From assembly GCA_026224975.1 (NCBI GenBank), contig JAMFRW010000571.1, forward strand, positions 1-32,001: a stretch of DNA of 32,001 nucleotides, in the 5' to 3' direction. A program made the translations under genes and the position numbers. Source of the DNA: Rhodoferax sp. (lineage in GTDB: Bacteria > Pseudomonadota > Gammaproteobacteria > Burkholderiales > Burkholderiaceae_C). This document shows positions 17,996 to 25,667 of the stretch, piece after piece. Each line of letters begins with the position of its first letter. Within the stretch, counting starts at the first letter, position 1. The notes beneath the pieces are model-generated. The model was not told where the DNA came from. It searched no databases and saw only the letters and a list, made by a program, of their open reading frames with translations.

Positions 17996-18877
17996 TCAAG
18001 CAGCGGCGCGCAGCAGATCGGCACACATCGCTTGCGGCACCAGCCGCTCAGCTTCCATGCGCACCAGCGCCCGCAGCTGATCGGCGCCCTTGCAAGGTGG
18101 CACAGCCTCGATGGCGCCGGCCACCAGATGATCGAAGAGAGCGATCGCGCCCTCCAGCCCCAGCTCGGCAGCGGCGCTGGGGCGCAGCAGTGCGGCATCG
18201 CGACCCACCGGCTTGCCGAGCACCAGCGGGTCACCGGCCACATCGCGGATGTCGTCGGCCGCCTGGTAGGCCTCGCCCAGCCAGTCGCCGAGCGCACGCC
18301 AGGGGGCGGCATTGGCGCCGGCCGCCTGCGCGCCAGCCATGGTGGCGGCCGTGAAGAGCGCGCCGGTCTTGGCCCGCTGGTATTGCGTGAGCGACACGCG
18401 CGGCTCGCATTCCCAAGCCTGGCCGGCAACGATGCCGAAGGGCATGCCCACGCCGTGCGAGATGGTGGCCAGCAGTGGCGCCAGGCGCGCCGGCGATTGG
18501 GTGGCGGCCTCGGCCAGCGCCTGGAAGGCCAGCACGATCAGCGCATCACCCGCCAGCACCGCCAGGCTTTCGCCATAGGCGTAGTGCACCGAGGCGCGGC
18601 CGCGTCGCGTGGTGGCGTTGTCGAAGCATGGCAGGTCGTCGTGAACGAGCGAGGCGCAGTGCAGCAGCTCGATGGAGGTGGCGGCGGCTTCCGAGAGGCC
18701 CGGGTCGTCGTCACCACAAGCCTGCGCCACCGCCAGGCACAACTGCGGGCGGATGCGCGCGCCCCCCGGAAACACCGCATGCCGGATGGCGCCTGCCAGT
18801 CGCGGCGGGCCCCCGGGGGCCTCGCTGCCGGCAATGGCCGTGGCCAGGGACTGCTCGATACGGGTCATGGGTTTCAT
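17996..18877 (-). CDS. crtE: Geranylgeranyl diphosphate synthase
   Basis: Makes GGPP, the precursor for carotenoids and for the bacteriochlorophyll phytyl tail. I chose the ATG at 18877 (293 aa); a second in-frame ATG at 18868 is possible. The first aspartate-rich motif is DDLPCFD followed by RRG (80-93), the bacterial DDxxxxD form, and the second is DDIRD (208-212). The frame upstream of 18877 is antisense to crtD and not coding. It heads the superoperon crtEF-bchCXYZ-puf, and its promoter lies in the AT-rich divergent spacer shared with crtD. Confidence 0.95.
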   Translation of the reverse strand: MKPMTRIEQSLATAIAGSEAPGGPPRLAGAIRHAVFPGGARIRPQLCLAVAQACGDDDPGLSEAAATSIELLHCASLVHDDLPCFDNATTRRGRASVHYAYGESLAVLAGDALIVLAFQALAEAATQSPARLAPLLATISHGVGMPFGIVAGQAWECEPRVSLTQYQRAKTGALFTAATMAGAQAAGANAAPWRALGDWLGEAYQAADDIRDVAGDPLVLGKPVGRDAALLRPSAAAELGLEGAIALFDHLVAGAIEAVPPCKGADQLRALVRMEAERLVPQAMCADLLRAAA

Positions 18878-18933
18878 GCGTGTTCGCCGCGAGGGCGTCG
18901 TGGGGGAGGAAGCTGTTGCGGGGCCAATCTCGG

Positions 18934-18977
18934 TGTAATTTTTATATTTCACAATCAAGTGTAAATTAGCATAGACA
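18934..18977. promoter_or_regulatory. Divergent crtE/crtD control region with PpsR/CrtJ site
   Basis: The 153-bp spacer holds a 50-bp AT-rich island in otherwise GC-rich DNA. TGTAAATTAGCATAGACA (18960-18977) is a perfect TGT-N12-ACA palindrome. Six bases away, 18934-18953 has the same arms but a 14-base centre (TGT-N14-ACA), so it is at best a weak second half. The position between divergent carotenoid genes fits PpsR/CrtJ repression of both. I could not assign the -35/-10 elements with confidence. Confidence 0.78.
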
Positions 18978-19030
18978 CATGGACTTGCAGCGTCAACAGG
19001 CAAAACCGCAGCCATGCGAAGGAACCCGCC

Positions 19031-20620
19031 ATGCCGGCAAAGCGTGAACACGTGGTCGTCGTCGGCGCCGGTGTGGGCGGGCTCACAGCCGCGCTCGAAC
19101 TCGCGGCGCAAGGCGTGGAAGTGTTGGTGCTGGAGCGCAGCGCACAACCGGGCGGCAAGATGCGCGAGGTCAACGTGGCCGGCGCGGGCATGGACGCCGG
19201 CCCCACCGTCTTCACCATGCGCTGGGTCTTCGAGGAACTCTTCGCGAGCGTCGGTGTGCAGCTCGGCGATTGGCTCAGCTTGCAGCCGGCCAGCGTGCTC
19301 GCGCGGCACGCTTGGGGCGAGAGCGAACGGCTGGATTTGTTTGCCGACATCGCCCGCTCGGCCGACGCTGTCGGCCGCTTTGCGGGCAGCGCCGAGGCGC
19401 GCGGCTACCTCGCCTTTTGCGAACGCGCGCGGCGCATCTACCGAACGCTGGAAGCGCCGTTCCTGCGCGGCACGCGGCCGACACCGATCTCGCTCGCCAC
19501 GCGCGTGGGCTGGCGCGGCCTGCCGGAGCTGATGCGCATCTCGCCGATGGCCACCATGTGGGGCGAACTCGGCCGCTACTTTGCAGACCCGCGCCTGCGC
19601 CAGTTGTTCGGGCGATATGCCACCTACTGCGGCTCATCGCCCTTCCAGGCGCCCGCCACGCTGATGCTGGTCGCGCATGTGGAGCAGGACGGCGTGTGGA
19701 TGGTCGAAGGCGGCATGCACCGCGTGGCGCTCGCGCTGGCGGCGCTTGCCGCACGCTTGGGCGCGCAGTTCCGTTATGGCGCGCATGTCGACGAGATCAT
19801 CGTCAGGAACGGTCGGGCCAGCGGGGTGCGGTTGAGCAGTGGCGAGCAGATCGACGCGAGCGCCGTCGTCTTCAATGGTGATGTGGCCGCGCTCGCCGCC
19901 GCGAAACTCGGTGCTTCGTCGAAGCGAGCGGTGCCACACACCAACCTGCACAACCAATCGCTCTCGGCCGTCACCTGGAACCTGCTCGCACCGGCGCAAG
20001 GTTTCCCCCTGCTGCGCCACACGGTGTTCTTCTCGGACGATTGCCGCGCCGAGTTCGACAGCCTCTTCTGGCGATGCGAACTGCCAGCATCGCCCACCGT
20101 CTATGTGTGCGCGCAGGACCGCGATGACGGGGATAACAGCGATGACGCGCATGCCACGTCAAGACAACCCGAACGCCTGATGTGCCTCGTCAACGCCCCG
20201 GCGCGCGGCGACGGCAAGCCCTTCACCCCCACGGAGCTCACACGATGCGAAGCGCGAACCTTCGAGAAGCTGGCACGCTGCGGCCTGCAGATCCAGCGCA
20301 GCCCGCAGACCACGGCGATAACGACGCCGGCGGACTTCGAGCGCCTGTTCCCGGCAACGGGCGGGGCGCTGTACGGCCAGGCATCGCACGGGTGGAAGGC
20401 CTCGTTCACGCGGCCGGGCTCGCGCAGCCGGCTGCCGGGCCTCTACCTGGCGGGGGGCAGCACGCATCCCGGGCCGGGCGTGCCGATGGCGGCGCTGTCG
20501 GGCCGGCTGGCCGCGGCGAGCCTGCTCGCCGACCGGCCCCCGATGCACGTGGCGGCCCCGCGCCCTTCGACGCCGCCGTGGCCGCCGGCGGCTACACCTG
20601 GTGGTACATCGACGCCCTGA
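19031..20620 (+). CDS. crtD: Acyclic carotenoid 3,4-desaturase (methoxyneurosporene dehydrogenase)
   Basis: FAD-dependent desaturase introducing the 3,4 double bond into 1-hydroxy/methoxy carotenoids. The dinucleotide-binding motif VVVVGAGVGGLTAALELA (GxGxxG at 12-17) is followed by LERSAQPGGKMREV and DAGPTVFTM. The C-terminal signature GLYLAGGSTHPGPGVPMAALSGR is intact. I prefer CrtD over the phytoene desaturase CrtI because of GGKMREV and the adjacent crtC, though the two families are close. GAAGGAA sits upstream of the ATG at 19031. At 529 aa, the last 25 or so residues (Pro-rich) extend over the start of crtC in another frame and are probably unstructured. Confidence 0.9.
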   Translation: MPAKREHVVVVGAGVGGLTAALELAAQGVEVLVLERSAQPGGKMREVNVAGAGMDAGPTVFTMRWVFEELFASVGVQLGDWLSLQPASVLARHAWGESERLDLFADIARSADAVGRFAGSAEARGYLAFCERARRIYRTLEAPFLRGTRPTPISLATRVGWRGLPELMRISPMATMWGELGRYFADPRLRQLFGRYATYCGSSPFQAPATLMLVAHVEQDGVWMVEGGMHRVALALAALAARLGAQFRYGAHVDEIIVRNGRASGVRLSSGEQIDASAVVFNGDVAALAAAKLGASSKRAVPHTNLHNQSLSAVTWNLLAPAQGFPLLRHTVFFSDDCRAEFDSLFWRCELPASPTVYVCAQDRDDGDNSDDAHATSRQPERLMCLVNAPARGDGKPFTPTELTRCEARTFEKLARCGLQIQRSPQTTAITTPADFERLFPATGGALYGQASHGWKASFTRPGSRSRLPGLYLAGGSTHPGPGVPMAALSGRLAAASLLADRPPMHVAAPRPSTPPWPPAATPGGTSTP

Positions 20621-21540
20621 GCGACGACGGCGAACAAGGCATCACCGTCATCGCCTTCATCGGCAGCGTGTTCTCGCCGTACTACGCCTGGGCGCGGCGC
20701 CGCACCCGCTTCGGTGCGGCCGACCCGCTGAACCACTGCGCCGTCAACGTGGCGCTCTACCGCCGCGGCGGCGCCAGGCACTGGGCCATGACCGAGCGCG
20801 GCCGCCGCCAGGTGCAGCGCACCGCCACCTCGCTCGCCATCGGCCCCAGCAGCCTGCGCTGGGTCGATGGCACGCTGGTGATCGCGCTGGACGAAGTCAC
20901 CGCGCCCTGGTGCACGAAGCTGCGCGGCGAGGTGCGCGTGACGCCGGCTGCGATCATCGACCGCAGCTTTGCGCTCGACGCCCTCGGCCTGCACCGCTGG
21001 CGGCCGATCGCGCCGGTCGCGCGCGTGGAGGTGCACATGAGCCACCCGGGCGTGGCGTGGTCGGGGCCGGGCTACGTCGATTCGAACAACGGGCGCGCGC
21101 CACTCGAATCGCACTTCAGCCGCTGGGATTGGTCGCGCGCGGCGCTCTCGGGCCAGCGCAGCGCGGTGCTGTATGACGTGACGCGGCGGGATGGAAGCGA
21201 GATGGCGCTCGCCCTGATTTTCGATGCGGGCGCGTTCGATTCGAGTGTGTTCCACACGCTCGACACGGAGCCCTTGCAGACCTTCATGCCGCCACCGCGA
21301 GCCGTGCTGCCGCCCACCGGCTGGCGCGTGGCGCGCCACACGCGCTGCGATGCGGGCCGCGCGGCCAGCGTCACCCGCACGCTGGAAGACGCACCGTTCT
21401 ACACGCGCTCCCAGCTCAGCACCCACCTCTGCGGCGAGCCTGCGAGGGCCGTGCACGAAAGCCTCTCGCTCACGCGCTTCGACACCTGTTGGGTGCAAAG
21501 CCTGCTGCCGTTTCGGATGCCGCGAGTCTCGGGTCGATAA
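20578..21540 (+). CDS. crtC: Carotenoid 1,2-hydratase (hydroxyneurosporene synthase)
   Basis: Adds water to the psi end of acyclic carotenoids, the first step of the spheroidene/spirilloxanthin branch. CrtC-specific stretches are clear: GGYTWWYIDALSDDGEQG, FIGSVFSPYYAWARRR and DPLNHCAVNVALY. The start is uncertain. The frame is open upstream to 20182, but that part reads as a shadow of crtD. The first plausible codon by content is GTG at 20578, giving 320 aa and a 43-nt overlap with crtD; it lacks a good ribosome site. Translational coupling to crtD is likely. The stop (TAA, 21540) is 15 nt from the convergent next gene. Confidence 0.9.
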   Translation: MAAGGYTWWYIDALSDDGEQGITVIAFIGSVFSPYYAWARRRTRFGAADPLNHCAVNVALYRRGGARHWAMTERGRRQVQRTATSLAIGPSSLRWVDGTLVIALDEVTAPWCTKLRGEVRVTPAAIIDRSFALDALGLHRWRPIAPVARVEVHMSHPGVAWSGPGYVDSNNGRAPLESHFSRWDWSRAALSGQRSAVLYDVTRRDGSEMALALIFDAGAFDSSVFHTLDTEPLQTFMPPPRAVLPPTGWRVARHTRCDAGRAASVTRTLEDAPFYTRSQLSTHLCGEPARAVHESLSLTRFDTCWVQSLLPFRMPRVSGR

Positions 21541-21555
21541 CGCGCAAGCGGCGAG

Positions 21556-22434
21556 CTACTTCCTGATTGGCAGCGCGTTCAGCGGGATGCGCAGGTAGGC
21601 CACGCCGTCGTCGTCGGTCGGTGGCAATTGCCCTGCCCGCACGTTGACCTGGATCGAGGGCAGGATCAGCGTGGGCACCTCGAGCGTGGCATCGCGAGCG
21701 GTGCGCATGGCCACGAACTCGTCTTCGCCGATGCCGTCCCGCGCGTGGATGTTGTGGGCGCGCTGCTCGGCCACTGAGGTGCGCCAGGCAGCCTCGCGGC
21801 CTTCGGGTGGGTAGTCGTGGCACACGTACATCATGGTCTCGGGCGGCAAGGCCAGCAGGCGGCGCATGGAGCGGTAGAGCTGCCGCGCATCGCCACCGGG
21901 AAAATCGGCCCGCGCGCTGCCCACATCCGGCATGAAGAGCGTGTCGCCGACGAACACCGAGCCATCGACGAGGTAGGCCATGTCGGCCGGCGTGTGGCCG
22001 GGCACGAGCAGGGCGGTGGCTTCGACCTCGCCGATCATGAAGGTCTCGCCATCCCGAAACAGATGGTCGAACTGGCTGCCGTCGGGCAGGAAGCTGCGCT
22101 CGAGGTTGTAGATTTTCTTGAAGGTCTGCTGCACCACGCGAATGTTCTCGCCGATCGCCACACGGCCGCCGACCCGCTCGCGCAGGTACTGCGCACCCGA
22201 CAGGTGATCGGCATGCGCATGCGTCTCCAGGATCCACGCCACCTGCAGGCCGTGCTCGGCGACGCAGGCCAGCACCTTGTCGGCCGATGTGGTGCCGGTG
22301 TGGCCCGACTTGAAGTCGTAGTCCAGCACCGGGTCGATCACCGCCGCCTGGTGCGTGGCGCGGCACCAGACCACGTAGGTCACCGTCCACGTCCGGGAAT
22401 CGAAAAAAGCCTGGATCGAACTGCGCTGGCTCAT
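21556..22434 (-). CDS. Metallo-beta-lactamase-fold hydrolase (Blh / persulfide dioxygenase-like)
   Basis: 292-aa MBL-fold enzyme. Metal-binding motif THAHADH (71-77), a further His in VPGHTPADM, Asp in VGDTLFMPDVG and His in CHDYPPEG form the glyoxalase II/persulfide dioxygenase-type site. DPVLDYDFKSGHT near the N-terminus is characteristic of the Blh subgroup, which in other bacteria is encoded with YeeE/YedE-type transporters and takes part in sulfide/persulfide detoxification. Both partner genes are directly divergent here. I start at ATG 22434 (MSQRSSIQAFF); 21 more codons are open upstream (from 22497) with no similarity. Confidence 0.88.
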   Translation of the reverse strand: MSQRSSIQAFFDSRTWTVTYVVWCRATHQAAVIDPVLDYDFKSGHTGTTSADKVLACVAEHGLQVAWILETHAHADHLSGAQYLRERVGGRVAIGENIRVVQQTFKKIYNLERSFLPDGSQFDHLFRDGETFMIGEVEATALLVPGHTPADMAYLVDGSVFVGDTLFMPDVGSARADFPGGDARQLYRSMRRLLALPPETMMYVCHDYPPEGREAAWRTSVAEQRAHNIHARDGIGEDEFVAMRTARDATLEVPTLILPSIQVNVRAGQLPPTDDDGVAYLRIPLNALPIRK

Positions 22435-22524
22435 GAGATGCGCCACGGCGAAAAGCGCCTGCGTGGCAACGCACAATAAACCATCCGAATCTGCCAAGCC
22501 CTTGGCGCACAGAGGTCATCACCC

Positions 22525-22995
22525 ATGGCTATCGATTGGAATGCATTCACGCCGTGGTCGGCGCTGGCCGGCGGCGCCCTCATCGGGTTGGCGGCGGCGA
22601 TGTTCGTGTTGCTGCTGGGCCGGATCGCCGGCATCAGCGGCATCTTGGGTGGGCTGCTGGGTGACCTGTCGAGCGCGCCGTTCGACACGGCATCGACGCC
22701 GGCCGAGGGCGGCGTGGGCTGGCGCGCGGCCTTTATCCTCGGCATGGTCGGCGCGCCGCCGGTCTATGCGCTGGTCGCTGCGCTGCCACCGCTGCAGATC
22801 GACGCCGGCTACGGCACGCTGGTGCTGGCCGGGTTGCTGGTGGGCATCGGCACGCGGTATGGCTCGGGCTGCACCAGCGGCCACGGCGTATGCGGGCTCG
22901 CCCGGCTGTCACCGCGGTCCCTCGCGGCCACCCTCACCTTCATGGGCGCGGGCTTTGCCACGGTGTTCGTGATGCGGCACGTGCTCGGCTTTTGA
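22525..22995 (+). CDS. YeeE/YedE-family transporter half, PmpA-like
   Basis: 156-aa membrane protein with about four helices, half the size of a full YeeE/YedE thiosulfate transporter. The family signature [19 protein letters not shown] (111-129) carries Cys116 and Cys123; in the crystallised YeeE, conserved cysteines line the substrate path. It is followed 10 nt later by the matching second half. GAGG lies upstream of the ATG. A sulfur compound is the likely cargo. Confidence 0.9.
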   Translation: MAIDWNAFTPWSALAGGALIGLAAAMFVLLLGRIAGISGILGGLLGDLSSAPFDTASTPAEGGVGWRAAFILGMVGAPPVYALVAALPPLQIDAGYGTLVLAGLLVGIGTRYGSGCTSGHGVCGLARLSPRSLAATLTFMGAGFATVFVMRHVLGF

Positions 22996-23005
22996 GGGCC
23001 ACGCG

Positions 23006-23458
23006 ATGACTCTCATGGCTTCGCTTCTCGCCGGCCTGATCTTCGGCCTCGGGCTCATCGTCTCCGGCATGGCCAACCCGGCCAAGGTGCTCGGCTTTCT
23101 CGATCTGGCCGGCGCCTGGGACCCGTCGCTGGCGTTCGTGATGGTCGGCGCCATCGGCGTGGCAGCCGTGGCCTTCCGCGTGGCGCGGCATCGCAGCTCG
23201 ACGCTGCTGGGGACCGAAATGAAACTGCCCACGTCGCGGACCATCGACAAGCGCCTGCTGGCCGGCAGCCTGCTCTTCGGCATCGGCTGGGGCGTGGCCG
23301 GTTTCTGCCCCGGCCCGGCGCTGGTGGCGCTCGGCATGGGCGAGGTCAAGGCCATCGTCTTCGTGCTGGCCATGCTCGTAGGCATCGGCATCTTCGAAGG
23401 GACCGAGCGCTGGCGGGGTGCCTCGCGGCGGCGGCTCGAAACCCGGGTGGAAGCTTGA
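23006..23458 (+). CDS. YeeE/YedE-family transporter second half (DUF6691, PmpB-like)
   Basis: 150-aa membrane protein pairing with the preceding gene. Recognisable segments are [25 protein letters not shown] (9-33) and [20 protein letters not shown] (91-110), with Cys101. The order half A then half B next to an MBL hydrolase is a recurring module in proteobacteria. A second ATG at codon 4 is possible. The C-terminal 20 residues are basic and cytoplasmic. Confidence 0.9.
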   Translation: MTLMASLLAGLIFGLGLIVSGMANPAKVLGFLDLAGAWDPSLAFVMVGAIGVAAVAFRVARHRSSTLLGTEMKLPTSRTIDKRLLAGSLLFGIGWGVAGFCPGPALVALGMGEVKAIVFVLAMLVGIGIFEGTERWRGASRRRLETRVEA

Positions 23459-23572
23459 GCCCGGCTCGATCGACGCGGGCGACGGCACGGTCTTCTCCTT
23501 GCTGTTGTCCGCTGTTCTGAGGATACGCAGGCATCGCACCGGGCTTGACATGGTCACAGCCGCTTAGACTTC

Positions 23573-24049
23573 TTGCGCCCCCGCACGGGCGAATCCGAGG
23601 CCTGCGACACGGGGCCGTTGCCGAAGCGAGATCTACGAAAGACGCCGCCGTTGTCGCCCCGATCACTCACTGTTTGTCTCGCCGTGGCTGCGCTGGCCTT
23701 CGCGACCTGGACCGACCGGGATTCGGAGCCGATACGGCGCTTCTGGCCCAGCGGCTTGCCCCCGTTGCCTGCGCTTTCGGCCATGCCGGACAAGCCCACC
23801 GGCAGCAACGCGGGTCAGGCCGTCGGCGGTCTGCGCAAATGCCGCAGGGGCGCGAACGTGGCCTACACCGATTCGGCCTGCCCGCCCGGCAGCCATGAAG
23901 AGGCCATCGGCGGTGGCTCACTGACCGTCGTGCCGGCGCAGCGCACGGCTCAGGAACCTGCCAAATCCCAAAGCCTCTTGCGCACGCTGAGCGGCTCTGA
24001 GCCCGGCGACTTGCAGCGAAAGCACATCGAGCGAGAGGTCGGCCCATGA
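23573..24049 (+). CDS. Hypothetical exported protein, DUF4124-like segment
   Basis: Not confidently recognised. The frame holds a hydrophobic N-terminal anchor or signal (SLTVCLAVAALAFATW), a Pro-rich linker and a segment LRKCRRGANVAYTDSACPPGSHEE that resembles the DUF4124 pattern (Cys, YTD, Cys-Pro). The start is unclear: there is no ATG before the hydrophobic region. TTG at 23573 gives 158 aa and TTG at 23651 gives about 132 aa with the signal at the N-terminus, which I find more natural. The stop overlaps the next start as ATGA, so the two genes form a unit. The spacer 23459-23572 contains TTGACA at 23547 without a clear -10. Confidence 0.6.
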   Translation: MRPRTGESEACDTGPLPKRDLRKTPPLSPRSLTVCLAVAALAFATWTDRDSEPIRRFWPSGLPPLPALSAMPDKPTGSNAGQAVGGLRKCRRGANVAYTDSACPPGSHEEAIGGGSLTVVPAQRTAQEPAKSQSLLRTLSGSEPGDLQRKHIEREVGP

Positions 24050-25623
24050 ACGCTACCCCTGCCACGGGGATCACACCGCCGGCTCGCAGCGCTTCGTCCC
24101 GGACGCGCCTTGGCCGCTACCTGGCGGCCCAGTGGCGCGGTGAATTGCCCTTTCCGCTGAGCTTCTGGCTGAACTGGGCAGTCCTCACAACGCTGATTGC
24201 CACGGCCTTGGGGCTGGAGACCATCCGCATCGACATGCTCGGCCAAGACTTGCGCTGGGGCAGCCTCACCGTGCTGATCGGCTGGCCAGCGATGATGGCG
24301 TTGGCAGCCTGGGGCGCCGTGGGCGCATGGCGATCCGCCAGCGCCCGCCAAGCGCTTGGCGCTGCGCCGCTGTGGCCCTGGGCGGCCAAGATCGGCATCG
24401 TACTCGGGCTGGTGTTCATGCTGGCGTCGGCGGTCGCGCACCTCGTGCCCAAAGCCGGCGGCTACGCGCAACTCGCGTGGGGCAGCGACCCGCTCGGACA
24501 TCTGGACGCGGCGCTCTCGCCTGGGGGCCGCCGACTGCAGTTGAAGGGCATCGTGGGCATGGGCGACGCGGATCGCATCGATAGCCTGTTGCGCGGCGCG
24601 TCGAATGTGACGCTGGTCGAGATCGATTCCCCCGGCGGCCGTCTGGCCGAAGCCCGGCGCATCGCGCAACTCCTGCGCACACAGCCTCGCCACATCCGCG
24701 TGACCGGCGCCTGCGACGACGCCTGCGCCGTGATCCTGATGTCGGGCCACCGCCGGCAATTGGCGCACGGCGCACAAGTCGGCTTTCATCGCACGCCACA
24801 TGCATCGTTCAACCCGCTGATGAAGTGGGTGGCTGATCGACAGCAGCAAGATGCCTATGTGCAGTCCGGCCTGCCCGAAGCCGTCGTCGCCCGCATGGCC
24901 AGGACCGCGTCGGCGATGGCCTGGCACCCCGACCCCGGTGACCTCGCCGCCACCGGCCTCGTCACCACGCCCGATCGGCCGTTCGAGATCGACCTGCCCT
25001 CGACGCGCGATGCGGCGGTTGCCGACTACATCGACGCGCTGCGCACCAATCCGGCGTGGCACGCCATCGAGCGCCGGTTCCCCGGCTCGATCGCCTCGGC
25101 CGCCGAACACATGCAAGCCGCACAAGCCCAGGGCGCCGACGAAGCCAGCACGCAAATCGAAGGGCAACGCACCGTCGAGCCGCTGATGCAAACACTGCTG
25201 CTCGGCGCAAGCCCCGAGTTGCGCATCCAGTTCATAGAACTGCTCTCGCAGCAACTCGACGCCGCCCGCGCACTCGGCCCCGACGCCTGCCGCGACCTGC
25301 TCGCCGGCGACACCGCCACCCGCGCCGCCCTTCCCGCCGCACTCGCCTGGCGCGAATCCACCTGGCTCACCGACGCCATGGCCGAGCCGCCCCGTACCAC
25401 AGAGCGCCGCCGCCCTACCGCGCTCGAATCCGAAGTGGTGCGCCGCTCCCTGGGCGACCAGGCGCCGATGCTCTTGGCGCGCCTGCGCCAGCCCACCAGG
25501 TCAGGCCCGCGAGACACCAGCTGCGACAAATCGGCCGCGCTCATCGCCGCCGTTCTCAAGCTGCCCGTGGCCGAGCGGCGCCTTGCGGCGCGACTGGGGT
25601 TCGAGGGCGATGCTTCGCGGTAG
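24046..25623 (+). CDS. Membrane-anchored ClpP/SppA-like protein
   Basis: 525-aa protein. Three hydrophobic segments (about 38-58, 72-95 and 114-134) precede a ClpP/crotonase-fold domain (about 165-300): VEIDSPGGRLAEARRIAQLL, TGACDDACAVILMSG and GAQVGFHR. In related membrane proteins the middle motif normally reads CxSAC, where the Ser aligns with the protease nucleophile; here D225 stands in that place, so peptidase activity is doubtful. The C-terminal 220 residues are helical, Arg/Ala-rich and unrecognised. The start overlaps the upstream small gene (ATGA), whose product may be its periplasmic partner. Confidence 0.75.
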   Translation: MNATPATGITPPARSASSRTRLGRYLAAQWRGELPFPLSFWLNWAVLTTLIATALGLETIRIDMLGQDLRWGSLTVLIGWPAMMALAAWGAVGAWRSASARQALGAAPLWPWAAKIGIVLGLVFMLASAVAHLVPKAGGYAQLAWGSDPLGHLDAALSPGGRRLQLKGIVGMGDADRIDSLLRGASNVTLVEIDSPGGRLAEARRIAQLLRTQPRHIRVTGACDDACAVILMSGHRRQLAHGAQVGFHRTPHASFNPLMKWVADRQQQDAYVQSGLPEAVVARMARTASAMAWHPDPGDLAATGLVTTPDRPFEIDLPSTRDAAVADYIDALRTNPAWHAIERRFPGSIASAAEHMQAAQAQGADEASTQIEGQRTVEPLMQTLLLGASPELRIQFIELLSQQLDAARALGPDACRDLLAGDTATRAALPAALAWRESTWLTDAMAEPPRTTERRRPTALESEVVRRSLGDQAPMLLARLRQPTRSGPRDTSCDKSAALIAAVLKLPVAERRLAARLGFEGDASR

Positions 25624-25667
25624 ACGACTGGCGTACGCTTTCTCGTGAACCTTGGTGCCATCGCGCG

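Noticed and set aside
18934-18953. Second full PpsR/CrtJ site
   Set aside because: Arms TGT and ACA are 14 rather than 12 bases apart, so it does not meet the established motif; described only as imperfect.
20182-20577. Extended N-terminus for CrtC from an ATG at 20182
   Set aside because: This part overlaps conserved crtD coding sequence in another frame and reads as Gly/Pro/Arg-rich shadow, so it was not included, though a longer CrtC is not excluded.
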